Positions 1 through 10,038 of a DNA stretch of 64,000 nucleotides are shown one piece after another. The notes below the pieces were generated by a model. That model was given only the letters and a program-made list of their open reading frames with translations. It was not told the origin of the DNA and did not search any database. A program made the translations under genes and the position numbers. This DNA is from Roseicyclus sp. (lineage in GTDB: Bacteria > Pseudomonadota > Alphaproteobacteria > Rhodobacterales > Rhodobacteraceae): NCBI RefSeq assembly GCF_018402035.1, contig NZ_JAGYJN010000001.1, positions 620,001-684,000 on the forward strand. The letters run 5' to 3'. Within the stretch, counting starts at the first letter, position 1. Each line of letters begins with the position of its first letter.

Positions 1-168
1 GCGAAAGCCCACGGGATTGCCCTGAAAGCCGTTGCGCGTCAGCGAAACCGTATCGCGCGGGCTCCAAGCCACGCGCCCAACGCTTCCCCAAACCGCCACG
101 CGCGCGGCTGCCGATGCCTTTCTCTCAACCTGCGTTTCCTTGCCCTTATGAAATAATTTCAAACCCAT
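1..168 (-). CDS. HK97-type phage/GTA portal protein, N-terminal fragment (runs off window edge)
   Basis: Minus-strand translation MGLKLFHKGKETQVERKASAAARVAVWGSVGRVAWSPRDTVSLTRNGFQGNPVGFR resembles GTA portal N-termini; lies immediately downstream of terminase. Confidence 0.75.
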   Translation of the reverse strand, partial: MGLKLFHKGKETQVERKASAAARVAVWGSVGRVAWSPRDTVSLTRNGFQGNPVGFR

Positions 169-267
169 GCACCGCACTCCTCAGGCAGAAAGAAAGACAG
201 GGCAGCCCCAAGGTGCGCCCCGTGCCGACCCCGCGGGGCCATGGTTCATTCCAAAAATCGACCTCGG

Positions 268-1678
268 CTAGATCGCCCGGATCTGCGGGCTCAAGGCCCG
301 CATGCCGGGTCGCAAAAGCCCATCGGTCAAAGCCCAGACCAAGGCGTCAAGTCGGTCAGGGCTGCCCCCACCCTCATAGCCACGCAGGGTCATCAGGCAC
401 ATCTCGTCTTCCAGCATCGCCAACCCGCCCAGATGGCGCACCCGCCCCCTGCTCGTACAAAGCCGCGACAGGCTCGGCGCGCGCGGCCTTGCCGATGACC
501 GCGCGCACAGGGCGCAAATTCACATGCGGATCGACCTGCCGCATGATCAGCCCGACCATATCGCCGCCCTGATTGACCTCGGCCACCATCCGCGTGGCCC
601 CATGCCGATGATAGGCCGCCGCTGCAGCCTCGGCCCAAGCCATGGGGCTTGCGGCCTTGACGCTGGCATCTTCCAGCACGACCGCGCGCCATTCATGCGG
701 ACCACCAATCTCTTCGATTGCCACCGCCACGATCCCACAAGCATCCGAGCGGGCATGGCCCGTCACCGGCGGATCAACCGCGATGATCACCCGCGCGTCT
801 TCGGGGGCGTGATCAACCCTAAGCCCGTCCAACATGGCCCGCGTCCACAGCGCATCCTGCGCATCTTCCAATAGCTCGCCATCCAACTCCTGCCGGCCAA
901 GCCGTGACTTGCCATAGCGCGCACGCACTTCGCGCAGGAAACTGGGCGCAAGATTGGCCCGGTTGGCCTCGGTCGCGGCTTGCGTCACCACCGTGCTGTT
1001 GCGCTGCAACAGCGATTTCAGAACCGCCACATTGCGCGGCGTCGTCGTCACCACCTGCCGGGGATGATCGCCCAACCGCAAACCGAATTGCAGCATATCC
1101 CACGTCTCTTGCCCTTTCGGCCATTTCGCCAGCTCGTCGGCCCAGGCCGCGTCGAACTGCGGCCCGCGCAGCGCCTCAGGGTCATGCGCCGAATAAAGCC
1201 GCGCCTCCGCCCCGTTGGGCCATTCCAACCGCCGCTCACCGGCAATCCAGCGCGGCGCACGGTCAGGCGGCGAACAGGCAATGATCCCGCTCTCGCCCTT
1301 CACCATCACCGCCAAGGCCTGATCATAGGTTTCGCCCACCAAGGCCAGCCTGCGCGCCTGCCCCGGTGCCGCCGCCGTTGGCCCCTCGACCATGGCGCGC
1401 ACCCATTCGGCACCCGCCCGCGTCTTGCCCGCACCGCGCCCACCCAAGATCACCCAGCTGGTCCATTCCCCATCGGGCGGCAACTGATGGGCCAAGGCCC
1501 AAAACTCGAACACATAGGGCAGCGCCGCCAAAGCCTCGTCACTCAACCCCTTCAGAAACGCATCCATCGTCGCGGGTGGCGCGCAAGCGAGCCAATCTGC
1601 GCCCGATCTCAGCACGGGCAGAATCGAGATCAAGCTGCCCTGTTCCACGTCGTGTATATCTCTGGCTTCCTGCATCAC
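268..1678 (-). pseudogene. GTA/phage large terminase subunit (TerL), apparent frameshift near 445-449
   Basis: Walker A GGRGAGKT, DEL and TerL nuclease-type motifs (IIAVDPPVTGHARSDACGIV). ORF 374..1678 goes out of frame at YEQG; the expected C-terminus RVRHLGGLAMLEDEMCLMTLRGYEGGGSPDRLDALVWALTDGLL is in another frame and stops at 268. Confidence 0.85.
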
Positions 1679-1892
1679 GCGCTTTCACCTCCACCTGAAG
1701 CGCAGTCTGAAAGGCGGCGGCAACTGCGCGCACATCCTTGACCACCTCGGTTGCATCGCCTTTGGGTGCCGCGCGTGCCGCGTCGAGCGCGCTCTCCAAC
1801 AGCTCGACCGCGACCTCCAGCGCTTTATAGGCCCGCGCCACTGTCCGGTCGGCCTGGGCGAGATCCTCACTCTCGGTCATGTTGTCGATCAT
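1539..1892 (-). CDS. Small protein upstream of terminase in GTA cluster (g1/TerS-like position)
   Basis: 117-aa charged helical protein overlapping the terminase start, consistent with the first GTA gene; start at MIDNMTESEDL. Confidence 0.5.
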   Translation of the reverse strand: MIDNMTESEDLAQADRTVARAYKALEVAVELLESALDAARAAPKGDATEVVKDVRAVAAAFQTALQVEVKARDAGSQRYTRRGTGQLDLDSARAEIGRRLARLRATRDDGCVSEGVE

Positions 1893-2132
1893 CGAAGAAC
1901 CTCGCGTGGGAAACCCTCCCGGACACGAGCAGCACATGAGTTCGGATCAACGCACCTGTTTTGCACGTCAGGCACAAAAAACGGCCAGAGGATCAAACCC
2001 CGGACCGTTGCCCATGTATTCCAGCTTGCCAAAACAGATGCCACGGAGCGCACGGCGGGTCAATATGTTTTTTATTTACAAAGGGTTAACAGCGATTTCC
2101 GTATTAACACCTTGGTAATAAACGCCCCCGCC

Positions 2133-3296
2133 TCACTGGCCCGATGCGGCGCGCTCTGCTTCGATCTGCCGCCAGCGCGCGACATTTCTGTTATGTTCAT
2201 CAAGGGTTTCGGCAAAGGCATGCCCCCCCGTCCCATCCGCCACGAAAAATATCAGATCGGTGTCCTCAGGGTTCACCGCCGCCTCGATTGCCGCGCGTCC
2301 GGGGTTGGCGATGGGCGTCGGTGGCAGCCCATCGATGACATATGTGTTCCATGGCGTCTCTGCGCGCAGTTCGCTGGCGCGAATTCCGCGCCCCAAAACA
2401 CCGCGCCCTTCGGTGATTCCATAGATCACCGTCGGGTCCGTCTGAAGCCGCATGCCCCGGTTCAGACGATTGATAAACACACTCGACACCAGCCGCCGTT
2501 CCTCAGCCACGCTGGTTTCCTTCTCGATGATCGAGGCAAGGATCAACGCCTCCTCCGCACTGGCCAGCGGCAGACCATCTTGCCGATTGGCCCAAGCCGC
2601 CGCCAAGATCGCCGCTTGCGCCGCGACCATATCGTCGACAATCGCTTGCCGATCCTGCCCGCGCCGCACCTCAAAGGTATCGGGCGCCATCGCCCCTTCG
2701 GCCGGTATTTCTGCAATCTCGCCCGACAAGAAATCGGCGGCGCGCAAACCCTCGACGATCTGCCAACTGGTCAGCCCCTCGGGCACCGAAACACGATAGG
2801 CAATGGGCGATCCATCCGAGATCAAGCTGGAATAGACCTCTGGCACCCCATCCTCATAGGCGAAATCGGCCAGCGCCACGACCTCACCAGACCCCGGCAC
2901 GCGTTCGCGCAGCCGCAACTCGCCGCTACCCTCAAGCCGCAACACATAAGTCGCCGTATAGCGATAGGTCGACGGCCCGCCCGTCGTCACGATCGCCAGC
3001 ACCTCCTCCATCGAGGCACGTGGCGGGATCTCGTAATTGCCGAACCGCAGCTGACCGGCCATATCGGCGTAATCAGCACCCAACCGAAACAGCATCGCCG
3101 ACGAGATTACCCCCGCCGCCTCCAACTGCTCCGACACACGCCTCAGCGTAGCACCGCGCGGCACTTCGAAAAACGCCGCTTCCGTCAACGGGCCTTGAGC
3201 ACGAAATTCCCGCTGGCCCCACGCGATTGCCCCCGCCAAGGCGATCAAAACAATGATCAGGAAGCTCATACCATTGGCGGCGACACTCTTCCACAT
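2133..3296 (-). CDS. mltG: Endolytic transglycosylase MltG (YceG family)
   Basis: 387 aa; N-terminal TM; motifs LASIIEKETSVAEERRLVSSVFINRLNRGMRLQTDPTVIYG and FFVADGTGGHAFAETLDEHN. Confidence 0.93.
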   Translation of the reverse strand: MWKSVAANGMSFLIIVLIALAGAIAWGQREFRAQGPLTEAAFFEVPRGATLRRVSEQLEAAGVISSAMLFRLGADYADMAGQLRFGNYEIPPRASMEEVLAIVTTGGPSTYRYTATYVLRLEGSGELRLRERVPGSGEVVALADFAYEDGVPEVYSSLISDGSPIAYRVSVPEGLTSWQIVEGLRAADFLSGEIAEIPAEGAMAPDTFEVRRGQDRQAIVDDMVAAQAAILAAAWANRQDGLPLASAEEALILASIIEKETSVAEERRLVSSVFINRLNRGMRLQTDPTVIYGITEGRGVLGRGIRASELRAETPWNTYVIDGLPPTPIANPGRAAIEAAVNPEDTDLIFFVADGTGGHAFAETLDEHNRNVARWRQIEAERAASGQ

Positions 3297-3303
3297 CAGC
3301 GCG

Positions 3304-4561
3304 TTACACCCGTCCCATGATCAAGCAGGCATTGGTCCCGCCAAAGCCGAAGGAGTTGGATTGCACGATGTTGATCTCGCCCTTCTGCGCGGCATTGGCG
3401 CAAAGGTTGATCGCGGTCTCCGCCGCTGGATTATCAAGGTTGATCGTCGGCGGTGCGATCTGATCACGAATGGCAAGCATCGAGAAAATCGCCTCAATCG
3501 CGCCAGCGGCACCCAGCAAATGGCCGGTGGCCGATTTCGTCGATGACATCATCACCTTGGCCGCGTGATCGCCCATCAGACGCTCAACCGCACCAAGCTC
3601 AATCGTGTCGGCCATGGTCGATGTGCCATGCGCATTCACATAGTCAATCGCCGAAGGTGCCAACCCCGCCCGCTTGAGCGCCGCGCGCATCGCGCGCTCC
3701 GCCCCTTCGTGATTGGGTGGCGGCGCGGTGATGTGATAGGCATCGCCTGACAGCCCATAGCCCAAGATCTCGGCATAGATCTTAGCGCCGCGCGCTTTTG
3801 CATGCTCGTATTCTTCCAACACGACCACACCCGCACCTTCGCCCATCACGAAACCATCACTATCGGCATCCCAAGGACGGCTGGCTTTCTCCGGCTCATG
3901 GCCGCGCTTGGTCGATAGCGCCTTGCAAGCGTTGAAACCCGCGATCCCGATGGCGCAAATCGGGCTTTCGGCACCGCCCGCCACCATCACATCGGCGTCA
4001 CCCCATTGAATCAGCCTTGCCGCATCACCAATCGCATGCGCCCCCGTCGAACAGGCCGTCACGACCGCATGGTTCGGCCCCTTGAAACCATACCGGATCG
4101 ACACCTGACCCGAGATCAGATTGATCAGCGCGCCCGGCACAAAGAATGGCGAAACCCGGCGCGGCCCTTTTTCTTGCAGCGTGATCGAGGTATCGGCAAT
4201 CGACGAGAGCCCCCCGATCCCCGAGCCGATCAAAACGCCCGTGCGCTCTTGCCCATCGGTATCGCTGGGCATCCAACCCGAGTCTGTCACCGCCTGCACC
4301 GCAGCAGCAACACCATAAAGGATAAATTCATCGAACTTGCGCTGGTCCTTGGGCTCCATCCACTGCATCAGGGTTGAAGGTGCCATCGCTGCCATCACCG
4401 CGCGGCAATTCACAGGCATAGGTCGTTGCATGACCGGTGGTGTCAAAGCGCGTGATCGGCCCTGCACCCGATTTGCCCGCCAATAGGCGTTCCCAAGTCT
4501 GTTCAACACCGCAAGCCAGCGGCGTCACCAGCCCTAGCCCCGTCACAACCACTCGACGCAT
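3304..4561 (-). pseudogene. fabF: 3-oxoacyl-ACP synthase II, apparent single-base insertion at about 4366
   Basis: N-terminus [65 protein letters not shown] in one frame, continuing [22 protein letters not shown]... in the next; KAS motifs VTACSTGAHAIGDA, VNAHGTST, SNSFGFGGTNACLI. Confidence 0.9.
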
Positions 4562-4665
4562 GCCCCTGAGCCCCTTTGTCCAACATCTCGACTGTGTATT
4601 CTGATACCGCGCCCAATGGTACGGGCGCAATCCCTCGCCACCCTATGACAGCACGGCCAATGCGA

Positions 4666-4695
4666 AACGGCCCTTGCATCGCTGCAAGGGCCGTT
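4666..4695 (-). terminator. Perfect inverted repeat between acpP and fabF (attenuator/terminator candidate)
   Basis: aacggcccttgca-tcgc-tgcaagggccgtt: 13-bp perfect stem, 4-nt loop, no long T-tract. Confidence 0.55.
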
Positions 4696-4719
4696 CGGAT
4701 CATCCGATCAGAAATCGGC

Positions 4720-4953
4720 TTATTGTGCGCCTTCGATGAATTTCACCGCGTCGCCAAAAGTCTGGATCGTTTCGGCCGCATCATCGGGGATCTCGATGCC
4801 GAACTCTTCTTCGAAAGCCATGACCAGCTCGACTGTGTCGAGCGAGTCGGCACCCAGATCGTCGATGAACGAGGCGTTTTCAGTCACCTTGTCTTCCTCG
4901 ACGCTCAGGTGCTCCACCACGATCTTCTTCACGCGCTCTGCGATGTCGCTCAT
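4720..4953 (-). CDS. acpP: Acyl carrier protein
   Basis: 77 aa with [27 protein letters not shown] phosphopantetheine site. Confidence 0.97.
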   Translation of the reverse strand: MSDIAERVKKIVVEHLSVEEDKVTENASFIDDLGADSLDTVELVMAFEEEFGIEIPDDAAETIQTFGDAVKFIEGAQ

Positions 4954-5149
4954 CTTAATCCTCGTTCGTTACGGTGCCGCTTGTCTTCCGGCGCCTCGTT
5001 TGCACTGTGCCTCTCGGGCCGCTCATGGGGCGCCCGTACAGGCCACGCCCTTGCCTGTCGGAAACGCTCGCCTCCCCGACAAATCTGCGCCGCCTATAGC
5101 ATAGTACAAAACGAAGGCAACTGCCTTAGCGTCATCGCGGCTTGATCCG

Positions 5150-5887
5150 TTACACCATCGCCATGCCGCCATTCACATGCAAAGTGGTCCCCGTCACGTA
5201 ACCCGCCTCGGCACTGGCCAGATACAGCGCTGCCGCTGCGATCTCATCGGCATGGCCCATGCGCCCCGACGGGATCTGAGCCAAGATCTTGCCCTTTTGA
5301 TCCTCGTTCAGCTTATCGGTCATCGCGGTTTCGATGAATCCGGGCGCGATGCAGTTCACCGTGATGCCCCGGCTGGCAACCTCATAGGCAAGGCTTTTCG
5401 ACATGCCCACCATCCCCGCCTTCGAGGCGGCATAGTTCCCCTGCCCCGGATTACCCGTCGCGCCCACCACCGATGAGATATTCACGATGCGGCCCCAGCG
5501 CGCCTTCATCATGCCGCGCAACACCCCCCGGCACAGCCGCATGGTCGAGGTCAAGTTTACCTCGATCACCTCGGCCCATTCTTCATCCGACATCCGCATG
5601 AACAGGTTATCGCGCGTGATCCCCGCATTATTGACCAAGATATCGACAGCGCCCATCGCCTCAATTGCTTGCTTGGGCAAAGCCTCGACCTCGGCGGCAT
5701 CGCCCAGATTACAGGTCAAGACATGCGTCCGCGCGCCTAACTCACTGGCCAGCGCCTCCAACGGGGCCAGCCGTGTGCCCGACAAGGTCACACTCGCCCC
5801 CGCACCATGCAAGCAACGGGCAATCGCCGCACCGATCCCGCCCGAGGCACCCGTTACCAATGCCGATTTTCCTGTCAGATCAAACAT
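5150..5887 (-). CDS. fabG: 3-oxoacyl-ACP reductase
   Basis: SDR with TGASGGIG, NNAGITRDNLFMRM, YAASKAGMVGM; fab cluster context. Confidence 0.95.
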   Translation of the reverse strand: MFDLTGKSALVTGASGGIGAAIARCLHGAGASVTLSGTRLAPLEALASELGARTHVLTCNLGDAAEVEALPKQAIEAMGAVDILVNNAGITRDNLFMRMSDEEWAEVIEVNLTSTMRLCRGVLRGMMKARWGRIVNISSVVGATGNPGQGNYAASKAGMVGMSKSLAYEVASRGITVNCIAPGFIETAMTDKLNEDQKGKILAQIPSGRMGHADEIAAAALYLASAEAGYVTGTTLHVNGGMAMV

Positions 5888-5906
5888 GTTTGCCCCTCTC
5901 CGCCCT

Positions 5907-6479
5907 TCAATTCGCTGTCAAAAGACCAAAGCGCGCTAGATCCGCGTCGGTCAGCAAGTATTCATCACGCGTCGCCCGCATCTGTCGCATGAAATCGGCA
6001 AATTGTGTGCCGCCCAACATGCTCGCGACCAAACGCTGACGATCGGCATCGGCGGCGATACTGCGATCCACGCTCACACCGTTGCGCTGCTGCAAGGCGT
6101 CGGATTGCAAGACCAGCGCGCCACCCGCGCGCCTGCGCTCTGCCCCGCCCAAGAAAAGCAAGATCGCGTCATTAACGACCGCTCCTTCGATCTGCGTGTG
6201 CAACCCCGCCGACCGGATCAGCCCGGCCATCTGCGCGGCCCAAACCACATCATCGGCCCCCGGCATATCACCCAAGGCAATTGCCGCGATCTGGGGGTTT
6301 TCTTCCATCATCCGCTGCAACTTGTCAGCCGCCGCCCCATTCACCGGCCCCGACAGATGCAACACCTGCCCCTCCAGCCGAAAGGCTGTGGCACCCGATC
6401 CGGCAAGCTGGATCAATGCCGCACCCCCCAAGACAAAGGCCAACACAACCGCAGCTATGATCGCAAGCCGCTTACCCAT
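5907..6479 (-). CDS. Membrane-anchored periplasmic protein, hypothetical (COG3904-like)
   Basis: N-terminal TM (MGKRLAIIAAVVLAFVLGGAALIQLA), ClpP-like fold suggested by translation; between fabG and fabD. Confidence 0.55.
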   Translation of the reverse strand: MGKRLAIIAAVVLAFVLGGAALIQLAGSGATAFRLEGQVLHLSGPVNGAAADKLQRMMEENPQIAAIALGDMPGADDVVWAAQMAGLIRSAGLHTQIEGAVVNDAILLFLGGAERRRAGGALVLQSDALQQRNGVSVDRSIAADADRQRLVASMLGGTQFADFMRQMRATRDEYLLTDADLARFGLLTAN

Positions 6480-7416
6480 CGCGCAGGCTTTCGGCAGCGG
6501 CGCGCACCTCATCGGCGGTGCCGATACTGCGCGTTTCAACCTCGCGCGCAATCCGCTTGACCATCCCACTCAGCGCCTTGCCTGCGCCGATCTCCCATGT
6601 CTCGGTAACGCCGTTTTGGGCCATCCAGCCGATGCTTTCGCGCCAGCGAACCCGCCCCGTGACCTGTTCGATCAACCGCGCCCTGATCTCGGCCGGGTCA
6701 CTGCCCGCGCAAGCCGTGATATTGCCCACCAAGGGCACTAATGGCGCGCGCAAATCTACTTCGGCCAAGGCTTCCGCCATCGCATCGGCCGCCGGTGCCA
6801 TCAAGGCACAATGAAACGGTGCCGAGACCGGCAGCAACAAGGCGCGCTTGGCACCTTTTTCCTTCGCGATCTCGACCGCGCGCAGGACAGCCGCCTCATG
6901 GCCAGAGATGACCACTTGCGCCGGGTCATTGTCATTGGCCGCCGCGCAAACCTGATCTTGCGCCGCCTCTGCGGCAATCGCGGCCACGGCGTCGAAATCC
7001 AAGCCCAAGATCGCCGCCATCGCCCCTTGGCCTGCAGGCACCGCTGCCTGCATCGCCTCCCCGCGCAACCGCAAAAGCCGCGCTGCATCGCCAAGCTCCA
7101 AAGCACCCGCCGCCGCCAGTGCCGCATATTCCCCAAGGCTATGGCCCGCCACGAAAGCCGCCGCCGTGACCGTCACGCCCTCTGCCTCCAAAGCCGCCAT
7201 CACCGCCATGGATGTCGCCATCAGCGCAGGTTGTGCATTGCGCGTCAGCGTCAACTGATCCTGCTCGCCCTCCCAGATCAGCGCCGAAAGCTTCTCTCCC
7301 AAGGCATCATCAACCGCGTCAAAAACCGCACGCGCTTGCGGATATGCCATGGCCAGATCGCGCCCCATGCCGATGGTTTGCGCCCCTTGGCCGGGAAAGA
7401 GAAAAGCTCGTGTCAT
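6472..7416 (-). CDS. fabD: Malonyl-CoA:ACP transacylase
   Basis: FLFPGQGAQTIGMG and GHSLGEYAAL motifs. Confidence 0.96.
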   Translation of the reverse strand: MTRAFLFPGQGAQTIGMGRDLAMAYPQARAVFDAVDDALGEKLSALIWEGEQDQLTLTRNAQPALMATSMAVMAALEAEGVTVTAAAFVAGHSLGEYAALAAAGALELGDAARLLRLRGEAMQAAVPAGQGAMAAILGLDFDAVAAIAAEAAQDQVCAAANDNDPAQVVISGHEAAVLRAVEIAKEKGAKRALLLPVSAPFHCALMAPAADAMAEALAEVDLRAPLVPLVGNITACAGSDPAEIRARLIEQVTGRVRWRESIGWMAQNGVTETWEIGAGKALSGMVKRIAREVETRSIGTADEVRAAAESLRDG

Positions 7417-7551
7417 GCGCGACCCCTCGTTTTGCTGGCCTCATGGGCTAGCGCAACCAAGACCAAGGCGCAACGCGCAGCTTGGGATTTTTGGCGTTCC
7501 GACGCCATGGCGCAAGATGCACCCTCGAGGACACTAAAAAAGACAGGCGGT

Positions 7552-7767
7552 TTATTGCGTCCAGCTCGTGTGGAAATAGGGTGCCTGTACCTCGTCGCGG
7601 ACATTTTCACTATAAACGCTGAGCCCGGATTGCCCCAACTCCAGCGTCGCAATGGCCAAGCCAGTGGCCGCCGCGCAAACCACCACCCAATCAACCGTCA
7701 CCGCCCCATCTTCGGCGCGAAGAAACGCCAGCATCAAGGGCTGCGTCTTTGATATCGATCTGCGCAT
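7552..7767 (-). CDS. Flp/pilin-like small single-TM protein
   Basis: EDGAVTVDWVVVCAAATGLAIATLELGQSG: glutamate/hydrophobic-helix organisation typical of Flp-like pilins. Confidence 0.45.
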   Translation of the reverse strand: MRRSISKTQPLMLAFLRAEDGAVTVDWVVVCAAATGLAIATLELGQSGLSVYSENVRDEVQAPYFHTSWTQ

Positions 7768-7950
7768 TGCAACACACCCGCCAATCGACGGCTCCAAACA
7801 GAATCACTCGCCCCCGCTCTACCCGTCAGAATTGGTGAAATTAAGGCAATCGCCCAACCCGGCTTGCGCGGTGCGCCGCCACAAGGGCTTGCCAGCCCGG
7901 CTCACGCGGTGTAAGCGCGGCACATCTTCGCCACATGTCATATGAACGGC

Positions 7951-8028
7951 GTTCTCCCTCGTGGTCCGGGGGGCGGAGATGTGACACCCCGGCCTTTGAA
8001 AGACGCTCGCAACAGAACTGGAGTTTCC
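7951..8028 (+). promoter_or_regulatory. Candidate S6:S18 ribosomal protein leader upstream of rpsF
   Basis: Nested complementary segments GTTCT(7951)/AGAAC(8014) and CCGGGG(7966)/CCCCGG(7987), CCG-containing, directly upstream of rpsF. Confidence 0.35.
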
Positions 8029-8469
8029 ATGCCTCTCTATGAGCATGTGATGATTGCGCGCCAGGATCTCTCCGGCACGCAGGCTGAAGGGCTGGTTGAG
8101 CATTTCGGCACCGTCCTCAAGGACAATGGCGGCAATGTCGTCGAGACCGAATACTGGGGTCTCAAGACGATGGCCTACAAGATCAACAAGAACCGCAAGG
8201 GTCACTATGCCTATTTCCGCACCGATGCGCCCTCGGCCGCCGTGCAGGAAATGGAACGCCTGATGCGCCTGCATGAAGACGTGATGCGCGTCATGACCGT
8301 CAAGGTGGAAGCCCATGAAGAGGGTCCGTCGGCGCAGATGCAAAAGCGTGATGACCGTGATCGCGGCGACCGTGGTGATCGCGGCGACCGCGGTGATCGT
8401 GGTGATCGTGGTGATCGTGGCGACCGTGGTGATCGTGGCGACCGCGGTGATCGCGGCGACCGTCGCTGA
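8029..8469 (+). CDS. rpsF: 30S ribosomal protein S6 with Asp-Arg-Gly repeat tail
   Basis: [18 protein letters not shown]...; operon with rpsR and rplI. Confidence 0.96.
   Translation: MPLYEHVMIARQDLSGTQAEGLVEHFGTVLKDNGGNVVETEYWGLKTMAYKINKNRKGHYAYFRTDAPSAAVQEMERLMRLHEDVMRVMTVKVEAHEEGPSAQMQKRDDRDRGDRGDRGDRGDRGDRGDRGDRGDRGDRGDRGDRR
8359..8457 (+). repeat. 11 tandem 9-bp units (GAY CGN GGN) encoding (DRG)n
   Basis: Direct reading of the 3' end of rpsF. Confidence 0.95.
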
Positions 8470-8486
8470 GAGGAAGGAAAGAGATC

Positions 8487-8714
8487 ATGGCATCTAAACC
8501 GTTTTTCCGTCGCCGTAAGTCCGACCCTTTCGAGGGCGAAGGCGCACCCAGCATCGATTACAAAGATGTGCGCCTGCTTCAGCGCTACATCTCCGAGCGT
8601 GGCAAGATCGTCCCGTCCCGCATCACCGCAGTCAGTGCAAAGAACCAGCGTAAGCTCGCGCAAGCGATCAAGCGCGCCCGGTTCCTCGCCCTGCTGCCCT
8701 ACGCCGTCAAGTAA
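8487..8714 (+). CDS. rpsR: 30S ribosomal protein S18
   Basis: 75 aa, [10 protein letters not shown]...[25 protein letters not shown]. Confidence 0.97.
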   Translation: MASKPFFRRRKSDPFEGEGAPSIDYKDVRLLQRYISERGKIVPSRITAVSAKNQRKLAQAIKRARFLALLPYAVK

Positions 8715-8725
8715 GGAGACAGACG

Positions 8726-9319
8726 ATGCAAGTCATCCTACTCGAACGCGTGGCCAAGCTTGGCCAGATGGGCGAAGTCGTGACCGTCAAGGATGGTTAC
8801 GCGCGCAACTATCTGTTGCCGCAGAAAAAAGCGATGCGGGCCAATGACGCCAACCGCGCCGCTTTCGAAGCGAAAAAAGCCCAACTCGAAGCCCGCAACC
8901 TCGAGACCCGTAAAGAAGCTGAACAGCTTGCCGCCCGTCTTGACGGCCAGCAGTTCATCATCATCCGCTCGGCATCTGACGCAGGCGCGCTTTACGGCTC
9001 CGTCACCACCCGTGACGCGGCAGATGCGGCAACCGCTTCTGGCGTGACGGTCGATCGCAATCAGGTGCAATTGCTGCGCCCGATCAAGGATCTGGGCCTG
9101 CACGCCGTCCGCGTCGTGCTGCACCCCGAAGTGACGCTCGAGATCGTGCTCAACGTCGCACGTTCCACCGAAGAGGCAGAGCTTCAGGCATCGGGCAAAA
9201 CGATCCAAGAACTTGCCGCCGAGGAAGAAGCCGCCGCTGAATTCGAGATCGCCGAACTCTTCGACGATCTGGGTGGTGCGCAACTCGACGACGAGGGCGG
9301 ATCGAGCAACGACAACTAA
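8726..9319 (+). CDS. rplI: 50S ribosomal protein L9
   Basis: [36 protein letters not shown]. Confidence 0.97.
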   Translation: MQVILLERVAKLGQMGEVVTVKDGYARNYLLPQKKAMRANDANRAAFEAKKAQLEARNLETRKEAEQLAARLDGQQFIIIRSASDAGALYGSVTTRDAADAATASGVTVDRNQVQLLRPIKDLGLHAVRVVLHPEVTLEIVLNVARSTEEAELQASGKTIQELAAEEEAAAEFEIAELFDDLGGAQLDDEGGSSNDN

Positions 9320-9340
9320 GCGAACGCCAAACAAAGATCT

Positions 9341-9373
9341 TAGGCCGTATCCCCTTGGGATGCGGCCTTTTTC
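9341..9373 (+). terminator. Rho-independent terminator after rplI
   Basis: ggccgtatccc-ctt-gggatgcggcc followed by ttttt. Confidence 0.85.
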
Positions 9374-9586
9374 GTCCCGGACAGCTGAAACAACACCTAA
9401 CCCTAGCGCACGGCACAGCGCTCACAGTAGGGCATGCTGAGCGATGGTGCCGGATCTGGCCTGATAGAAAAGGCTAGCAAAAGAGAAAATCATTGCGTTC
9501 TTGCGGCAATGATGCAAGATAATGCCTCAAAGAAGGGCGTCACGCCTATAAAATAAGCAGTCTGGAAATTCGCTGGATACCCGAAC

Positions 9587-10038
9587 ATGCTGGAAAATCT
9601 AGCAGTCCGCATTTGGGAAAATACGCCAAAGCTATCAATCGTATTTTGGCTAGCCACTGCGCTAGGTTACCTCATTGGGGTAATGGCCATCGTGTCATTT
9701 CTTTCTTCTGACTACAGCCATCTTGATGCAATAGGTGCAGTGGGAGAGCGCGCAGCTTTTCACCTCAGCGTGGTGCGATTGATCTTTGTCAGCATAATAC
9801 TGGTTGTTTTCCCAATACTACTCTTTACGTCCCTACGCCGCCTTTTCTATTTCATGGTAGGCATCACGGCTTGGGTGGTCATCATTTATATCGACGATGT
9901 TTTAGTGCTTTATGAGATCATGCAACGCCCTCAATCAGCTATGGTGAGTATTGTTTGTCACCCTAAGGCCATTTGCTGATAATTGGCCTCCTGTGGATGT
10001 GCTTTGAGTTGAACATGCGACTCAAAAACGGATCATGA
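9587..10038 (+). pseudogene. Small multi-TM membrane protein, probable frameshift near 9971-9975
   Basis: ORF 9587..9979 with about 3 TM helices; another frame continues LIIGLLWMCFELNMRLKNGS and stops at an ATGA overlap with the next gene. Confidence 0.45.

Noticed and set aside
1-1892. Ordinary prophage
   Set aside because: Portal-terminase-small gene order and sequence style fit GTA; no integrase, lysis or att site seen, though only the cluster edge is visible.
2112-3320. 402-aa plus-strand ORF
   Set aside because: Antisense to mltG; composition typical of spurious GC-rich ORFs.
8359-8466. Tandem repeats as a possible CRISPR or minisatellite
   Set aside because: 9-bp in-frame units with no spacers inside rpsF; coding repeat.
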